Assembly: GCA_023055425.1 (NCBI GenBank) | Contig: JALGPY010000001.1 | Span: forward strand, 113,689,057-113,753,056 | DNA length: 64,000 bases | Reading direction: 5' to 3' | Origin: Linanthus parryae | Lineage: Eukaryota > Streptophyta > Magnoliopsida > Ericales > Polemoniaceae | Shown here: positions 22,407 through 33,417 of the stretch, piece by piece | Layout of the letters: each line of letters opens with the position of its first letter | Numbering within the stretch: position 1 is the stretch's first letter | Position numbers and translations under genes: made by a program | The notes under the pieces: model-generated | Seen by the model: only the letters and a program-made list of their open reading frames with translations | Told to the model about the DNA's origin: nothing | The model's database searches: none

Positions 22407-24119
22407 CTCCATCTTCATTTCTTTTTTTTTTTTTTTTTTTGCGGTAAGAGAAGAACATCAATTAATAATAAGGAGAATTACAAGAGGACTACATAGTAAT
22501 ACAAAGCACATCGATCTAACTAGAAACCTGCTAGCTACTAAAGAAACCATCTGAAACTAGCAATTACAACAAGACTAAGCAGGACGAAAAGACAAAAGAA
22601 CCAATAAAAACAACATAGCATAGAGATTCCTAGCCGCAAAGCTTGAATATTTGAGAAGCACCACCTGAAGGCAAATAGCCAGAGAAGAAATCAGAATGAT
22701 GCTAGGAGAAACAATACACATACCATAATAGGACTGCAAAGGAAAGATAAGGAGAAAGGTGGGTGAATCCTCGAAAGTGGTGGTGGCCGGAACTAGGAGC
22801 TCAGCCTCCTCTTCTTATCTGGGTGGCGCGTTGGGGAGTGTTCCGGATGCGAATGAACCCACCCAGAGTCGTAAGGTCCTTTTGTGATTTTGGAGAATTC
22901 TGAATCCTCCGTTTTGCGCGACTTTGAAGGCCTCTTTGATGTGCGATGCTCATGTTGAATGACGAAACAGCGACGGAACACGGAATAAGGAACATGAACA
23001 GCTCCATTTCTCCCATCTGTCCCACGAGGAGCGGTTCACCACTCTCCAATACCAGTCTTCATCAACGAGAATTACCTGTTTGGTTCTTGGGTTGACAAAT
23101 CGAACCTTCGCTTTACGATTCTCGTCAAAGGGGCCGGACAGGATGCTTGATAACTCCTTGCATGTGCGATCAAACACAAGATTACGATCCTGGGAGGAGC
23201 GAAGATGCAAAAGCTCATCCCGATTGTACTTGAGTTTGATCTGTTTGACCTCGTCGAGATTCGGATGGAAATCCCCAATTCTCCGAAGTCGCTTTTCTTG
23301 AGAAAGTGCTTCAGCCCAAACCCGAAATCTTTTCGAGCAAACACGCCCTTTCTTCCTTGTGGGCTCGTGCAGATCTGATCGGAACAAATTCGCGAGAAAA
23401 CGAGGGTGTTCTTGAAAGTTCAAAGCCCACACTTTTGTTAAAGCTGTAGATCTGACCCTTTTCATGGTCACACGAAAATGGAAGCACTGAACAAAGAGAC
23501 GAAGAAGGAGAACAATACAAGCCAAAAAAGATGAAAAAAACAAGCTCTAAACCCACAGGTACAAAGGCAAAGAAATTGAAACACTAACAAAGGAAAAAGA
23601 CAAAGATGAAGATGACCTAGGCGAGGGAATTGACTCAATGACACTGGATAAGAAGTAAAGCAAGGAACAAAAACAAAATAATAAAAAAAAACAAAACAGA
23701 GGAACCAAATAAAGGAAATGAAACCAAAACAGAGCACTGAAACCAAATCAGAGCACAAAGTAAAGCCAGAGAGAAATGGGTAATTGACGTGAATAGAAGA
23801 GCCGTTTGCTGAAACGAAGCAACAAGGGATCTGATTTCGCCGGGGCGAAAACCCAAAGAAAGGAGAGAAGAAAAACAACCCACCCAGGAGAGCCCGACGC
23901 CGAAAAGAAGGGTGAATCGGAGGAAAACTGAGAACAACTTGAGATTGAAAGAAGAAAGAGTCTCGGCGGCGGCGTCAAGAGCCAGGAAGAGCCGCGAGAG
24001 TGACTAAAATTTAGGGTTTTCTAAGGATGGAGTTGTGTCCTAGAGAGTGGAGAGAGAATTTTCTCTCTCTAAACGCCCCAACCCCGTGATAGAATTACAA
24101 TTTCCTCCATCTTCATTTC
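22407..24119 (-). mobile_element. 1.68-kb retroposed sequence with poly-A and 15-bp target duplication
   Basis: The insert (22422-24104) is bracketed by perfect 15-bp copies of CTCCATCTTCATTTC (22407-22421 and 24105-24119). Its left end is a run of 19 T, a poly-A tail on the minus strand. These are the marks of L1-type target-primed retroposition. The 5' 640 nt are CT-rich leader-like sequence. An ORF from the ATG at 23465 down to 22950 gives 171 residues (MKRVRSTALTKVWALNF, later ELSSILSGPFDENRKAKVRF) with no domain I recognise. No endonuclease or RT is present. It is either a non-autonomous LINE derivative or a processed pseudogene. It landed in the polypurine region of the copia fragment around it. 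Confidence 0.85.
22950..23465 (-). pseudogene. unrecognised 171-codon ORF inside the retroposon
   Basis: I do not recognise this protein. It starts MKRVRSTALTKVWALN, is basic in its first half (QEKRLRRIGDF) and has a central stretch HLRSSQDRNLVFDRTCKEL. The C-terminal 30 residues (SCSCSLFRVPSLFRHST) look out of frame. A continuation in another frame (23049-22801: MESGEPLLVGQMGEME) suggests a frameshift near 23050. It is presumably the remnant of the retroposed unit's coding sequence. Confidence 0.4.
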
Positions 24120-24885
24120 AATCCTTCCAAAAACATAAACAAATGCACCATGACAGTGCCAGAACATTTCTTTCGCTCATATGCCCCTAGATAAGGGCTC
24201 TGACATAACCTAAGGTCTCAGAGTTGACTTGTGATATTGAGCAAGTCCAAGAAATGTGGAAACTTGCTCTCAAGAAGTGGTTTGGTGAACATGTCGACAA
24301 GCTTGTTAGCTGTCCTTATACCTTTTTCACTTTGATTCTCTTTTAATTTCTCAGAAAGTGATACCTAAAGTCGACGTGCTTTGTCTTTTCATGATGGACT
24401 TGATCCTAGATTAATATTGCACTCAAGCGATCACAATACACTATAGCCTTATCTTGATGTATGCCTAGATCATTAACTAGCCCCTTTAACCAGATTCCCT
24501 CATTAGCAGCTTCTGTTAGGGCCATATACCTTGCCTCTGTAGTAGACAAAGTAACTGTAGACTGTAAAGTTGCCTTCCAGCTTACTACAGAACCTCCAAG
24601 AGTGAACACATAACCAGTCATAGACCTCCTACTGTCCACATCTCCAGCGTAATCCGAATATGAGAAACCAGTCACTAAACATTGGGTTTCGTTCCCATAA
24701 CAAATACCGACATCTGAAGCCCCTCTAAGATACCTGAAAATCCTCTGAGTGTCACTCAGGCCATTTCTAACCCAGCATGTGCTATTTGGAAGTGAAAATC
24801 CAGGGCTAATATTATTTGCAGATATCTTACTTAGAACGGTATCAAGATTGATCATTGTAAAAGACAAAGGAACAAGGCAACTCAA
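24120..24885 (-). pseudogene. copia RNase H and 3' region, truncated
   Basis: The minus-strand frame 24885-24406 encodes the RNase H end of a copia polyprotein: DTQRIFRYLRGASDVGICYG, then RRSMTGYVFTLGGSVVSWKA, then LSTTEARYMALTEAANEGIW. The wording suits the Tork/Tnt1 side of copia. The segment 24120-24405 leads to the polypurine tract. RT, integrase and gag are missing: the copy stops where LINE sequence begins near 24900. Confidence 0.88.
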
Positions 24886-24904
24886 TCTCTTGCAAGCTAG
24901 GCTA

Positions 24905-25028
24905 GGTTTTTTTTTTGGTTTCTAATTATCTTCTTTGTGATATGCTTACAGTAGAGGTTCTAAATGTTGTTTGTAATGACACTTTGGCTCTTCTTGTTTG
25001 TTAATAAAAATTACATTTATAAAAAAGA
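24905..25028 (+). mobile_element. 3' tail of a LINE
   Basis: A short plus-strand stretch ending 'ttgtttgttaataaaaatt' and 'acatttataaaaaagag' looks like the 3' UTR and A-rich tail of a plant L1. No coding sequence adjoins it. Confidence 0.5.
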
Positions 25029-25149
25029 GAATATAATCTAAAGTAAAAGAATTCCACTGTTTGCGGGTCTGCTACAAGTTTGTGCTGCCCTAATTTTTTG
25101 GCCCCCTAGACTCAATAATTTTCGGGTTATTTCCCACAGCCTAGAAGGC

Positions 25150-25985
25150 GAAGAGTATCCACATTTGATTAGCTGATTAATTCAGACACTGGATCATGGA
25201 ATGAAGTTAGAACGGCGCAACTCCTTGCCCACGCTGATGTAAGCACTATCCGGGCCATTCTTCTTGATCAAACGCCCGCTCCTGATGAGTTTTACTGGTA
25301 TCACACAGATGATGGCGTTTATTGTTTTGCCTTTGGCTACATGGCGCTGAAAGATAGATCAAAGGATATACCATCTTCATCGGCGGGATCTATCAATAAG
25401 CAATGACTACAAAACATGTGGAAAATGAAGGTCCCAGAGAAAATTATACACCTAGTTTGGCGGCTGTGGTATAAGTCTTTAAGTGTAACTACCCAAATTA
25501 AAGCAAGAGAAATGGATATTTTACCAACTTGTCATCACTGTTGCGAAGCCGAGGAAACGGATGAGCATGTGTTTATACAATGCTCTCTTGCACAACAAGT
25601 TTGGGGAGCTGGCAGTGAGCATTTCACGTCCACCGTTTGGTCGTTGTGGCATAATAGAAACGAGTAAAGGTTCCATGGAGTAAAGAGACCCCCCAAATAA
25701 TAATCAACCACGACCTGGGCTATATGGCATGGTTTCATGAAGCGATACTTCGTGGTCTAATGGAGGACAAGGCGACTAAAACATGTCATATCCGTTCTGT
25801 TTGGAGAACGTTGAATGAGAGCTCGACCATGATCAATGTCGACACTTCTTGGCATGACTACGATCCATCTTCGGGGGTTAGGTGCTCTGTCCATGATATC
25901 AGGCAGGACCACATAAACGGGTTCCTCGGAAGCGCTCTCCTCTTTTGGCACTGCCTTGATTTGTTAATTTTCTATTTTTCAAAAT
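25150..25985 (+). pseudogene. LINE ORF2 C-terminal fragment (zf-RVT and RNase H part)
   Basis: The plus-strand fragments encode the end of a plant LINE polyprotein. 25150-25410 reads, across stops, like the region after RT (LINSDTGSWNEVRTAQLLA, then PAPDEFYWYHTDDGVYC). 25416-25667 carries the zinc-binding domain: MWKMKVPEKIIHLVWRLWY, then DILPTCHHCCEAEETDEHVF. 25724-25999 contains INVDTSWHDYDPSSGVRC, the start of the RNase H-like domain. Several stops and frame changes make it a dead 5'-truncated copy. Confidence 0.85.
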
Positions 25986-26384
25986 GTTTCTTTTTTTAAC
26001 TAGGATGTTAATTTAAACACGATTTGGGTAAAACTTCTAGGTGAGTATTCTATTAGGTTAGAATTATTATTTAGCATTAATTTTAGGATTGTTAACATAT
26101 TTGAAATTATTAGAACTCTCACCTTTTTAAGTTCGGCTTGTGGACTGATTTTCATATGTTATGGAGTGTTGAATTATTTTCAAACCTTATTTCTCTCGGT
26201 TTATGCCTTTCTTTTTGTTGATTCTTGCTGCTCGACACACGGTGCGTGGACGACCAGGCGGCTGCGGGCATGTCCCGGCTGAAGAATCCTCCCTATAGGA
26301 ACGTAACGTCCAAGATGTTATGATGATAAAAGATCTTCAGAGGCGACAACTGGATCTTCAGAGGCGATTACAATGTTAGCCCAG
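25986..26384 (+). other. flank of the Tat element; interrupted gag-like reading frame
   Basis: Mostly AT-rich. Close to the right end, 26290-26384 and 41700-41806 read as one continuous frame once the Tat element and one CCCAG copy are removed: RSSEATTGSSEAITMLAQRL, then AMRDLHRRVTKLTRRLAAQD. The second part is a short basic coiled coil like the N termini of some gypsy gag proteins. So the Tat element probably inserted into an older element. Confidence 0.45.
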
Positions 26385-27010
26385 TGTGCACAAGAGATTC
26401 CGGTAGGGAGACCTCCGTGTACACCGTATGTAGTGGATCAAGGATCGCACAGGAAGAGAGGGGTTGTGTGTAGGGAGAGAGTAAGGCAGTAGCAATGTCT
26501 GAGAGAGAGACAGAGGTTTGGCAGAGCTTCCGCGTATGGCAGTGTGTTCTCCTTTGTATGGAAAGGTTGACGATCTATATATACTGGAGAACATGACCGT
26601 TGTAGTGTGGTTAATGCACCCATTAATGGCGGCTTAATTAGCTTAACCATAACGGCACGTTCGTCCGAGTATATAGGGACCGTTACAGCACGTGGTGCGC
26701 GAATACCGGAACCGTTACGAGGTTGACCGGGTTTGACCGGATTGACCGGGTTTATGGAGCTCGTGCCATAAATCTCTCAAAACAGTTACTAAAGGTCGCG
26801 CGCGGGCTTGGCTCGCACGCGACAGGGCTTACTCTAGCCTCCAAACCACAAAGTCCCTACAAGTCCCGTGCAGTGGTATGCGAGGGCTCTGTCTCGCAGC
26901 CCCCACATGGATCAACTCGGCTGGTGATCCAGTGTGTGTGGAGCACAATATGGTGTGCTGGATGGTTGCCACGTGGCCAAGATCTGTCAGCTCAGAAAGC
27001 ACTATCTACA
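26385..27010 (-). repeat. 3' LTR of the Tat element
   Basis: 626 bp, TGTGCA...TCTACA on the plus strand. It differs from 41074-41699 at about 26553 (gaaagg against gaaatg) and about 26638 (ttaatta against ttaataa). The open frame of about 200 codons that starts inside it on the plus strand recurs in the other LTR, so it is LTR sequence rather than a gene. Confidence 0.96.
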
Positions 27011-27025
27011 TTAGCCCCCTTTCTG
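27011..27025 (-). other. polypurine tract of the Tat element
   Basis: On the minus strand the sequence AGAAAGGGGGCTAA directly abuts the 3' LTR. It would prime plus-strand DNA synthesis. Confidence 0.85.
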
Positions 27026-27185
27026 CGCGTGAAGACTCATAGCTGTATAGACTTCCATGCGCGGAAACCAACATACGCGTTGCTGCCACGCACCAATTCA
27101 AATACGGGTAAGTTCAGCCCCCGTGCGTGTCATTATGACCTAAAACCCCTAGAGTCGTGCCGTCTGACCTTTAGGGTTTTAGGCG

Positions 27186-27290
27186 TGACGTCAGCTTGTC
27201 CTGTGATTGCGCGATTCGACGGTGACGGTTGCGATTCGACTACCGAAAGGACGCAACCCTTCATTGTTTTGGATAAATACCTTGTATCCC
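27186..27290 (+). promoter_or_regulatory. likely promoter of the antisense PMD gene
   Basis: On the plus strand a perfect TGACGTCA palindrome (27186-27193, a bZIP-type site) lies about 80 bases before a TATA-like GGATAAATACC (27269-27279). This is about 400 bases upstream of the gene's ATG, which leaves room for a leader with an intron ending at TTCCGCAG (27696). The duplicated phrase 'gcgattcgac' sits between them. It is read from sequence only. Confidence 0.5.
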
Positions 27291-27698
27291 CCATTATTGC
27301 AAAGCATCACTTCTTTCTCTTAAAGTGAATGGTACCCGGAGATCTTCGAGAGCAGATTCAGATAATCAATCACCAGTTCAGAACTGCAAATCGTATTCTT
27401 CAATTGTGCATATCCAAGCAGGCTTCAAGAAGACAAGGTTGGCCTCGTTTAATTTTGATTTAAGATACCAGTGTTTGCCTTGAACTGCGTTGAATCTGTA
27501 AACCCCTAAAATTTGTGAAGAGGCTTTGATCTTTGAACCCACTTTGCTTTATTCCCTCAACAATATGAGATCTTGTGACTCCCTGATTTCTGAAATTGAT
27601 ACCGGAAACTGTTCGTCTTCCTTTGCGTAGATCTTGAATTTTGAAATTCAAACTGAAGTGTGGTATTTCTCCCCCCTTTTTCTTGCTCTTCCGCAGGA

Positions 27699-30600
27699 AT
27701 GGCCAAGACAAGAGTAACCAGACTCGTCAAGGAAGATGAAGAGATACCCGACCTTCCGCCGACTCTGTGGCGAAAAGCCCCCTATTTAGGCGGAAAAGAT
27801 TTTTACCATGCGAGAGTTAAGGCGAAGAGGATGCCTGATCCTGTCCCAGTCGAGCGATTGCTGATACTGACTCGTCCAGTCAACTCAGCCTTGCTCGAGT
27901 TGATCGGTTCCGAGGATTTAGTTCGATTGGGGATCGAGAACGGGCACTTCCCATATACTGCGATTTCTACTCAGGCGTTCGTCCAGAAATTGGACTATAT
28001 GGATGAGTGGATTGATCACGTGTTGGACCATCACGCCGTGACTCTTAATGAAGCCGGCGTATACTTTGCTATCCGTGCTATGAAGGGTGCTGCCGTGAGG
28101 CTGGATCAGTCCATGCTTCTAGACCTTCTACCCCGTTACTCGCCTGCGACTCATACGTTCCATTTTGCTGAGTTCGAGGCTGCCCCCACACTCGAGGACG
28201 TTCAAATGCTGTACGAGCTTTCCCCCATGGGCGAAGTGGACCCTTTGAGTCCCTTGAGGACATCTGCGGAGATTGCTTTATACACGCAGATGGAGGAATG
28301 CCTAGCAGAGGTAAAGAAAATCTCCACCCGGTGGACCACCACAAAGCCTCTTCCGAACTGGCAGTTGGTTGATACGTTTGCGAAGAATACCTGGAACAAA
28401 TGGTTGCAGTACTTCTTCCGAGACTATGCGAACAGCAGCATCACAAAGAAACTTCTGAGTGAGGACCCAGAGGCCGAGAATTACGTAGAGGGTAAAGGCT
28501 ATCATCTGACCCTTTGTGCCTTTCTCTGTGCTTGGCTGTCGAGGTATCTGATTGATGGTCACCCCCATGACGGAGTCTTCTACCATGTGTTGCCACTTGC
28601 TGTGAGGCTCGCCCTTGGCCAGAGAGTCGCACTCGGACCCTTGGTTTTGGGCACGCTGTACTATAGGCTTGATCAGCTGGTTCTGGCCATGAAGGAGTCG
28701 CGTGGCCGCCTCGATGTACTGACTTTTGTCAATATTTCCTTTTTGACAATGTGGGTTTTCGAGCGCTGGCCGTCTTATGCTCCAACTGCTTTCCAACTTG
28801 ACAAGTGGTGTCCCCCAGGCGAGACGGAAGCGCGCAACAGCGGAAGAGCTGCGAGATGGTTCGGAACAGGCAACACCAAGTGCGTTTGGAGTTTGATATG
28901 CGACAAACGGAAGGAGTTTACTGCCAGGCCCTATGCCACGCGCATTGAGAATGTGCGATGGTTTCCAAAGCTGTACCCCTCTAAAGGTATGGCCTTCTCG
29001 GAAGAGCTTCTCTTTGAAGAGGGACCGCATTTCCATGAGCGCTATCGTGAGTTATTTTGCTGGTGTCTGCGAGGTTCCCTTCCTGCCCTTGCAGAGCATA
29101 TTCGTGAGCTCGCGCCGAGGTATGAAAAGCTTACTGTGGACGTTGACCCCACTCGAGTTTCTCCTCAGTTTGGTTTTGATGCGGTGGCCCCATCAATCTG
29201 GCCCCAGTCCATTATCAGAGGATGCTATAAGCGCTTGCTAACAAAGGAGTGCAAGACGGTCTTTATGAACAATCTTCCCTTTGAGCAGCCTGCGGGAACC
29301 CGCGAGGGTGGTTGTTCCCAGAACTGGCTCGCATACTGGGTTGCCCAGCAAACGAGGATTGAGACGGAGTCGGCCGCGCAGTCAAGCAGAGCTCCCTTGA
29401 TCAAAAGAAACTCTTTTCCGTTTCGCCCCACTTGCAGTCTAAGCGAGTCTGAGTATGGTTGCTACTCACTGTGGGATCGTGAGAACCATTTGTGTCCTGA
29501 TGTCATTCTGAAGGAGCAAGTCGCCGCAATTAAGAAGGGCGATACGCATGTCGTCAGATATAGCAAGGCATTTGCTGAGGTAAGCGATTTCTTCGCGTGC
29601 GTTAAGCTTCTTGATTTCCTTATGCTGACATCTTTATTCTGTACTGTTGTAGTGTCACGTGCGGCGATTCGCATCTGGTGATCGCTCCAAGTCATTGGTT
29701 AACGCCATTGTTGCCACCAGGAGACAAAGGCAGTCGTTCCGGCTAGCGTGAAGGATGGAACCTGAGCTCGAAACAAAGATTCGCGCAGTCATGAATGCTT
29801 TTGCTGACTCGCTGATAGACAATCCTCCGGCTCCGTCTCCTCCAGCGACTGCGGCGCCAAGAGTGAAGAGACCAAGGCAAAAGGGAATTACGATTTCTTC
29901 CCCTAGGAATGCCCCAGCCTCTCCTCCAGTGAGGTCCCTTTCTATCAAGGTCAAAGGCAAAGGTAGCATGCCCAGCAAGGTGCGGAAAGAGCTCGCAATT
30001 GAGTCTTTCGTTCCGTTCAACCAAGAGGAAGAGGAAGAGAGGCAGGAGCCCCAAGAAAGTGATGAAGAAGAAGAAGCAACAGTTGTGATGCATGAGGAAG
30101 AATCAGGAGGTACCTCCGTCGCATTTCCTTTCCCATTATCGTAACTTCTTTGCACTTCTTTTCTTAAACCAGTCATATCTTCGCAGATGATGATGACGAG
30201 ACCATTGGTGGCCTTTTGGCCAAGAGGCAAAAGAGAGATACCCATTCTGGCATTCCAGACGATCCCATAAGTGAGGACATTCTTGCTGAGTCCAGGAAGA
30301 CAGCCGCGGAAGCTGCTGAAAGAAGAGGCAGCGAGAAGAGGAGGAGCTCGAGCGTGTAAGACAGCGGAGCCTCGAAGAGCAGCATGTTGACGACTTAGTG
30401 CGTCCAGCTAGCGAGGAAGATGAGCTTCCCGAAGAAGTGGTTCCCCAGGCAGAGGAAGAAGATGCGGCTCCGGAAGAGGATGCAGCAGTGCTGGAGCAAG
30501 TTCAAGCGGACTTTGAAGAAATCGCAGGCGGCGATAAAGGTGAGATCTTCAATCTCGCAGTAACTTATAGAGATGTTATTGTGGGTGCGTTAAAGCATGG

Positions 30601-31966
30601 TGTGTCAAAGGCTGACATTCGCCGTTGGTTAGTAGACAAATGCGGAGAACCCTCAGGTAATTATTTGAGTGATACGCATGTGCTAGGCTTTAGCAACTTG
30701 AGACAGAATCATGACTGGTTTATTCGCATCTCAGGTCACGCTTCTCTTAAAGACCTGCTTAGTGAGGACACACTAATAGGACATGGTTCCTCATCCTTAG
30801 TGTATGATGAAGATACCTCAATCCCACCTTCGCGTGGAGGTGCTTACTCTTAGCTTTAGTAAAGATATCAAAATAACTTATAGCGCAAGTTACCTCATAT
30901 TATCGCATTTAACATTGTAGGTTATGCTGAGGAACCTGTGCTGGAGCGGAGAAGTCGGCCGTCCGCATCCTATGTGGAGATTCCAAGCTCCCATACCGAG
31001 AAGCCTGTCACAGCTGCTGAACATGCAAGTGAGCCTCTCAAGGACGTCATCGAACTTTCCGATGATGCTGAAGCAGATGCTGTGCTGATGGATGAAAATG
31101 TCCATGCTGGTGCTGAGGAAGTAAGGACAAGTGCTGCTAATGCTTTCGCATCTGAGAGCGTTCTTCGCCAAGTGACTTCGGCTGTCCCTTCACCTCCAGC
31201 GATGACTGAGTCGGAGGCACCTATTCCTGCGTGGAGCTTTTGGGGCTCGCAGGTTGGGAATGTAGTCGCAGCTGGTGCGGCCTACACTCTTCCTCATGAC
31301 TACGAGAGATTGGAGCTCGCAGCTGATAGGAGAGCTATGGAGCGAGGACAGTCTTCGACTACCCCGACAGCGTGCATTCCTTCCCTTCATGAGATTCTAG
31401 AAGGAACTGGTAAGCAAAGCTTTACTGTTCGCATTTTGCATTATTTTCTTGGGAGTTTGACATCATAACTGAGTTTTGACGTCTCCTCAGGTTTGAAGCA
31501 AACCGATGTAGACTGGGTGGTTCGAATGCGCCTCGCCTACCCCCAATCGTTTGTGAGATCTCTGGAGATAGGTCCCTTCGACAGGAGGCTGTTTCTTACT
31601 GAAGCCATTTGGATTTTGGAGCAGCTGTCTGCGGCTACGCCTGCGACCATTTCGGTCCAGAGTGCTGAATTGCTATGTGGCATGTGCCAAAATCTCGTGA
31701 CCAAAGTCCAGGGCAGACTGGGTTTCAAATTTCTTATGAACAGAGTCACGCTGATTCGCGCAGCCGTAACTTTGAAACTCGGCCACCAGAATCTCGCAGC
31801 AGAGAAGCAGAAGGTGGAGCAGCAAAAGCTAAAGGTTGATGAAGCTCTGAAGCTCTATCATGAGATGAATGCCAGGTGCGAGCTGCTGAAGCAAGAAGTG
31901 GAACAAGTAGAGAAGCTGAGCCATCAGTTCGAGCCCCAAGACTCCTTGATCAAAAATTGGCTTTGA
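27699..31966 (+). pseudogene. antisense plant mobile domain (PMD) gene within the Tat element
   Basis: A multi-exon gene on the strand opposite gag-pol. Exon 1 starts at the ATG 27699 (MAKTRVTRLVKEDEEIPDLP), just after a splice acceptor. About 600 residues match the plant mobile domain (aminotransferase-like; MAIN/MAIL type): GVYFAIRAMKGAAVRLDQS, FEAAPTLEDVQMLYELSP, LTFVNISFLTMWVFERWP. A GT-AG intron at 29581-29652 joins ...AFAE to CHVRRFASGDRSK. Then come an acidic, proline-rich part (29755-30108), an intron at 30109-30186, a Glu-rich part (30360-30540), and from 30918 exons ending, after an intron at 31409-31491, in a coiled-coil tail (NLAAEKQKVEQQKLKVDEA). An in-frame TGA at 29749 and a frameshift near 30330 break the frame. 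Antisense extra ORFs are known in some Tat elements; its role here is unknown. Confidence 0.8.
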
Positions 31967-33417
31967 CTTTTTGAATTTTGAAAAATAGCAAGGGAATAGC
32001 TGAAACATTAATGTAATGTTTGAAACATTAATGTAATGTTGCTAGGGTTTCTCCCCCCTTTTTTTTTAACAACGAACAATGAATTTGCCCGTTTTGCCCT
32101 TTCCCGGGATTTGATTGGATATTTCTGTGCATATCCAATTATGACATCATCAATTGATACTCTGCTTGATTTTCGCGCTAATTTCTCGGCAGATAAACAC
32201 GCTTTCGTTGGGAAGTCCATCCGAATCATGACCATCCGTCATTTATTATGATACGCAACTGAATCGTCGCAGCCTTTAGTAGGGTAATTGATTGTTACCG
32301 CTTTTCAAGGCGTAAGTGATTGAACTTACCCTCTTTTTGAATTCTGCTGACTCATCTTTGGCAACTGAAGAGTCTCCACAGGGTCTATATAAACCCTGTC
32401 TTTGCTATTTGGGTTCTTCATCCCAAAAATGTGCTTTGCCGTGAGTCCTTACGACTGCTGGCTTCAACGCTTATTTTTCGTTGATTCATGGCAACTTCAA
32501 GTTGTGAATCCTGAGTTTGCGCTTTGTGCTGTAGAAATAGTTTCCAAGATCCACTTTATGAGGCTTATTGCTCTTTATAACCATCATAAAGAAGATGCAG
32601 ATAAAATCTCATGTGTATTCGAAGAAATTTCTTCGTGTGTTATATGTGCAGGTCATGTTTCCGGCCGCCTCCCGGCGAGGTGCAGCGCCGAAGTGACCGT
32701 GCTACCGTCTCGTAATGAACGGCGGAATTCTCCTCCAGCATCCCTGGAGGAGGATTTCTTGCCTCTTCGTTCTTGAACTCTGGGGGCTTGTCAATGCCCT
32801 TGTCTATCATGACAAGGAATCCATCACCAGAGGAATGACTGCTTCCCCTGTTTCGCAGGGTAGCATATGTCGGAACAGGAAGTTCCTCCGGTGCCTATCT
32901 TGATCAGACAGAGGCTTTTGTCACCCCTTGGGGTCTTGGACGTACCGTTTCGCAGATCTTGCTGCTAGGGACGTAGCGAATGACAAGCTGATCTCTTCGC
33001 GGCAGCATCCCTTTTGCTATAGATCTTTGGCCGCAGATCTGCGTACTGCATCGCCGGTGTTAGGACCGGTGGGTTTATCCTTTTCAGCCAGGATTCCAGT
33101 AGTGTGTCTCTGCTGACTTGTCAGCCACTTTTCGAATGTATTGTAAGCCATGTTGGCTGCGTAGTTAGATCTGAGCTTTTTCGCTTGTAAGCTGCTATCT
33201 AGACAGATAAATTGTAAGTCATTTGACTCATAATGATAAATAACCTTTTGTATTATCTGCTGTCTCTTTACAACAAAATACAACTTCGCATGCGTTTCGG
33301 CATATTTCGCCTTGCATAATGCTACGTAATGGTTTTGCATTTGCGATCTGTTATATGAATTCGCAGATGGGTTTGTGATTGGCCTTTGTGGATTATTTAA
33401 GATCATTTTTGCAATAT
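31967..33417. other. Tat spacer between the antisense gene and the tandem repeats
   Basis: No recognisable gene. A 12-bp phrase pair (gaaacattaatgtaat twice, 32001-32038) marks the end of the PMD gene, perhaps its polyadenylation region. A TATA-like TCTATATAAACC lies at 32382-32393. It is followed by a plus-strand open frame (32402-32776) without any domain I know. Confidence 0.5.

Noticed and set aside
23468..23978. Several hydrophobic minus-strand ORFs
   Set aside because: They lie in the CT-rich leader of the retroposon; Phe/Leu/Ser runs come from composition.
24905..25985. Treating the LINE tail and the zf-RVT fragment as one LINE copy
   Set aside because: The 3' tail lies before the coding fragment on the same strand, so they cannot be one co-linear element.
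26723..27328. A 201-codon plus-strand ORF
   Set aside because: Its first two thirds lie in the Tat 3' LTR and recur in the 5' LTR (41412-41711). No domain and no codon signature.
28302..29036. A 244-codon minus-strand ORF
   Set aside because: A shadow of the PMD coding exon on the other strand.
32382..32776. TATA-like box followed by a 124-codon ORF in the Tat spacer
   Set aside because: No domain and no further support; listed only as part of the spacer.
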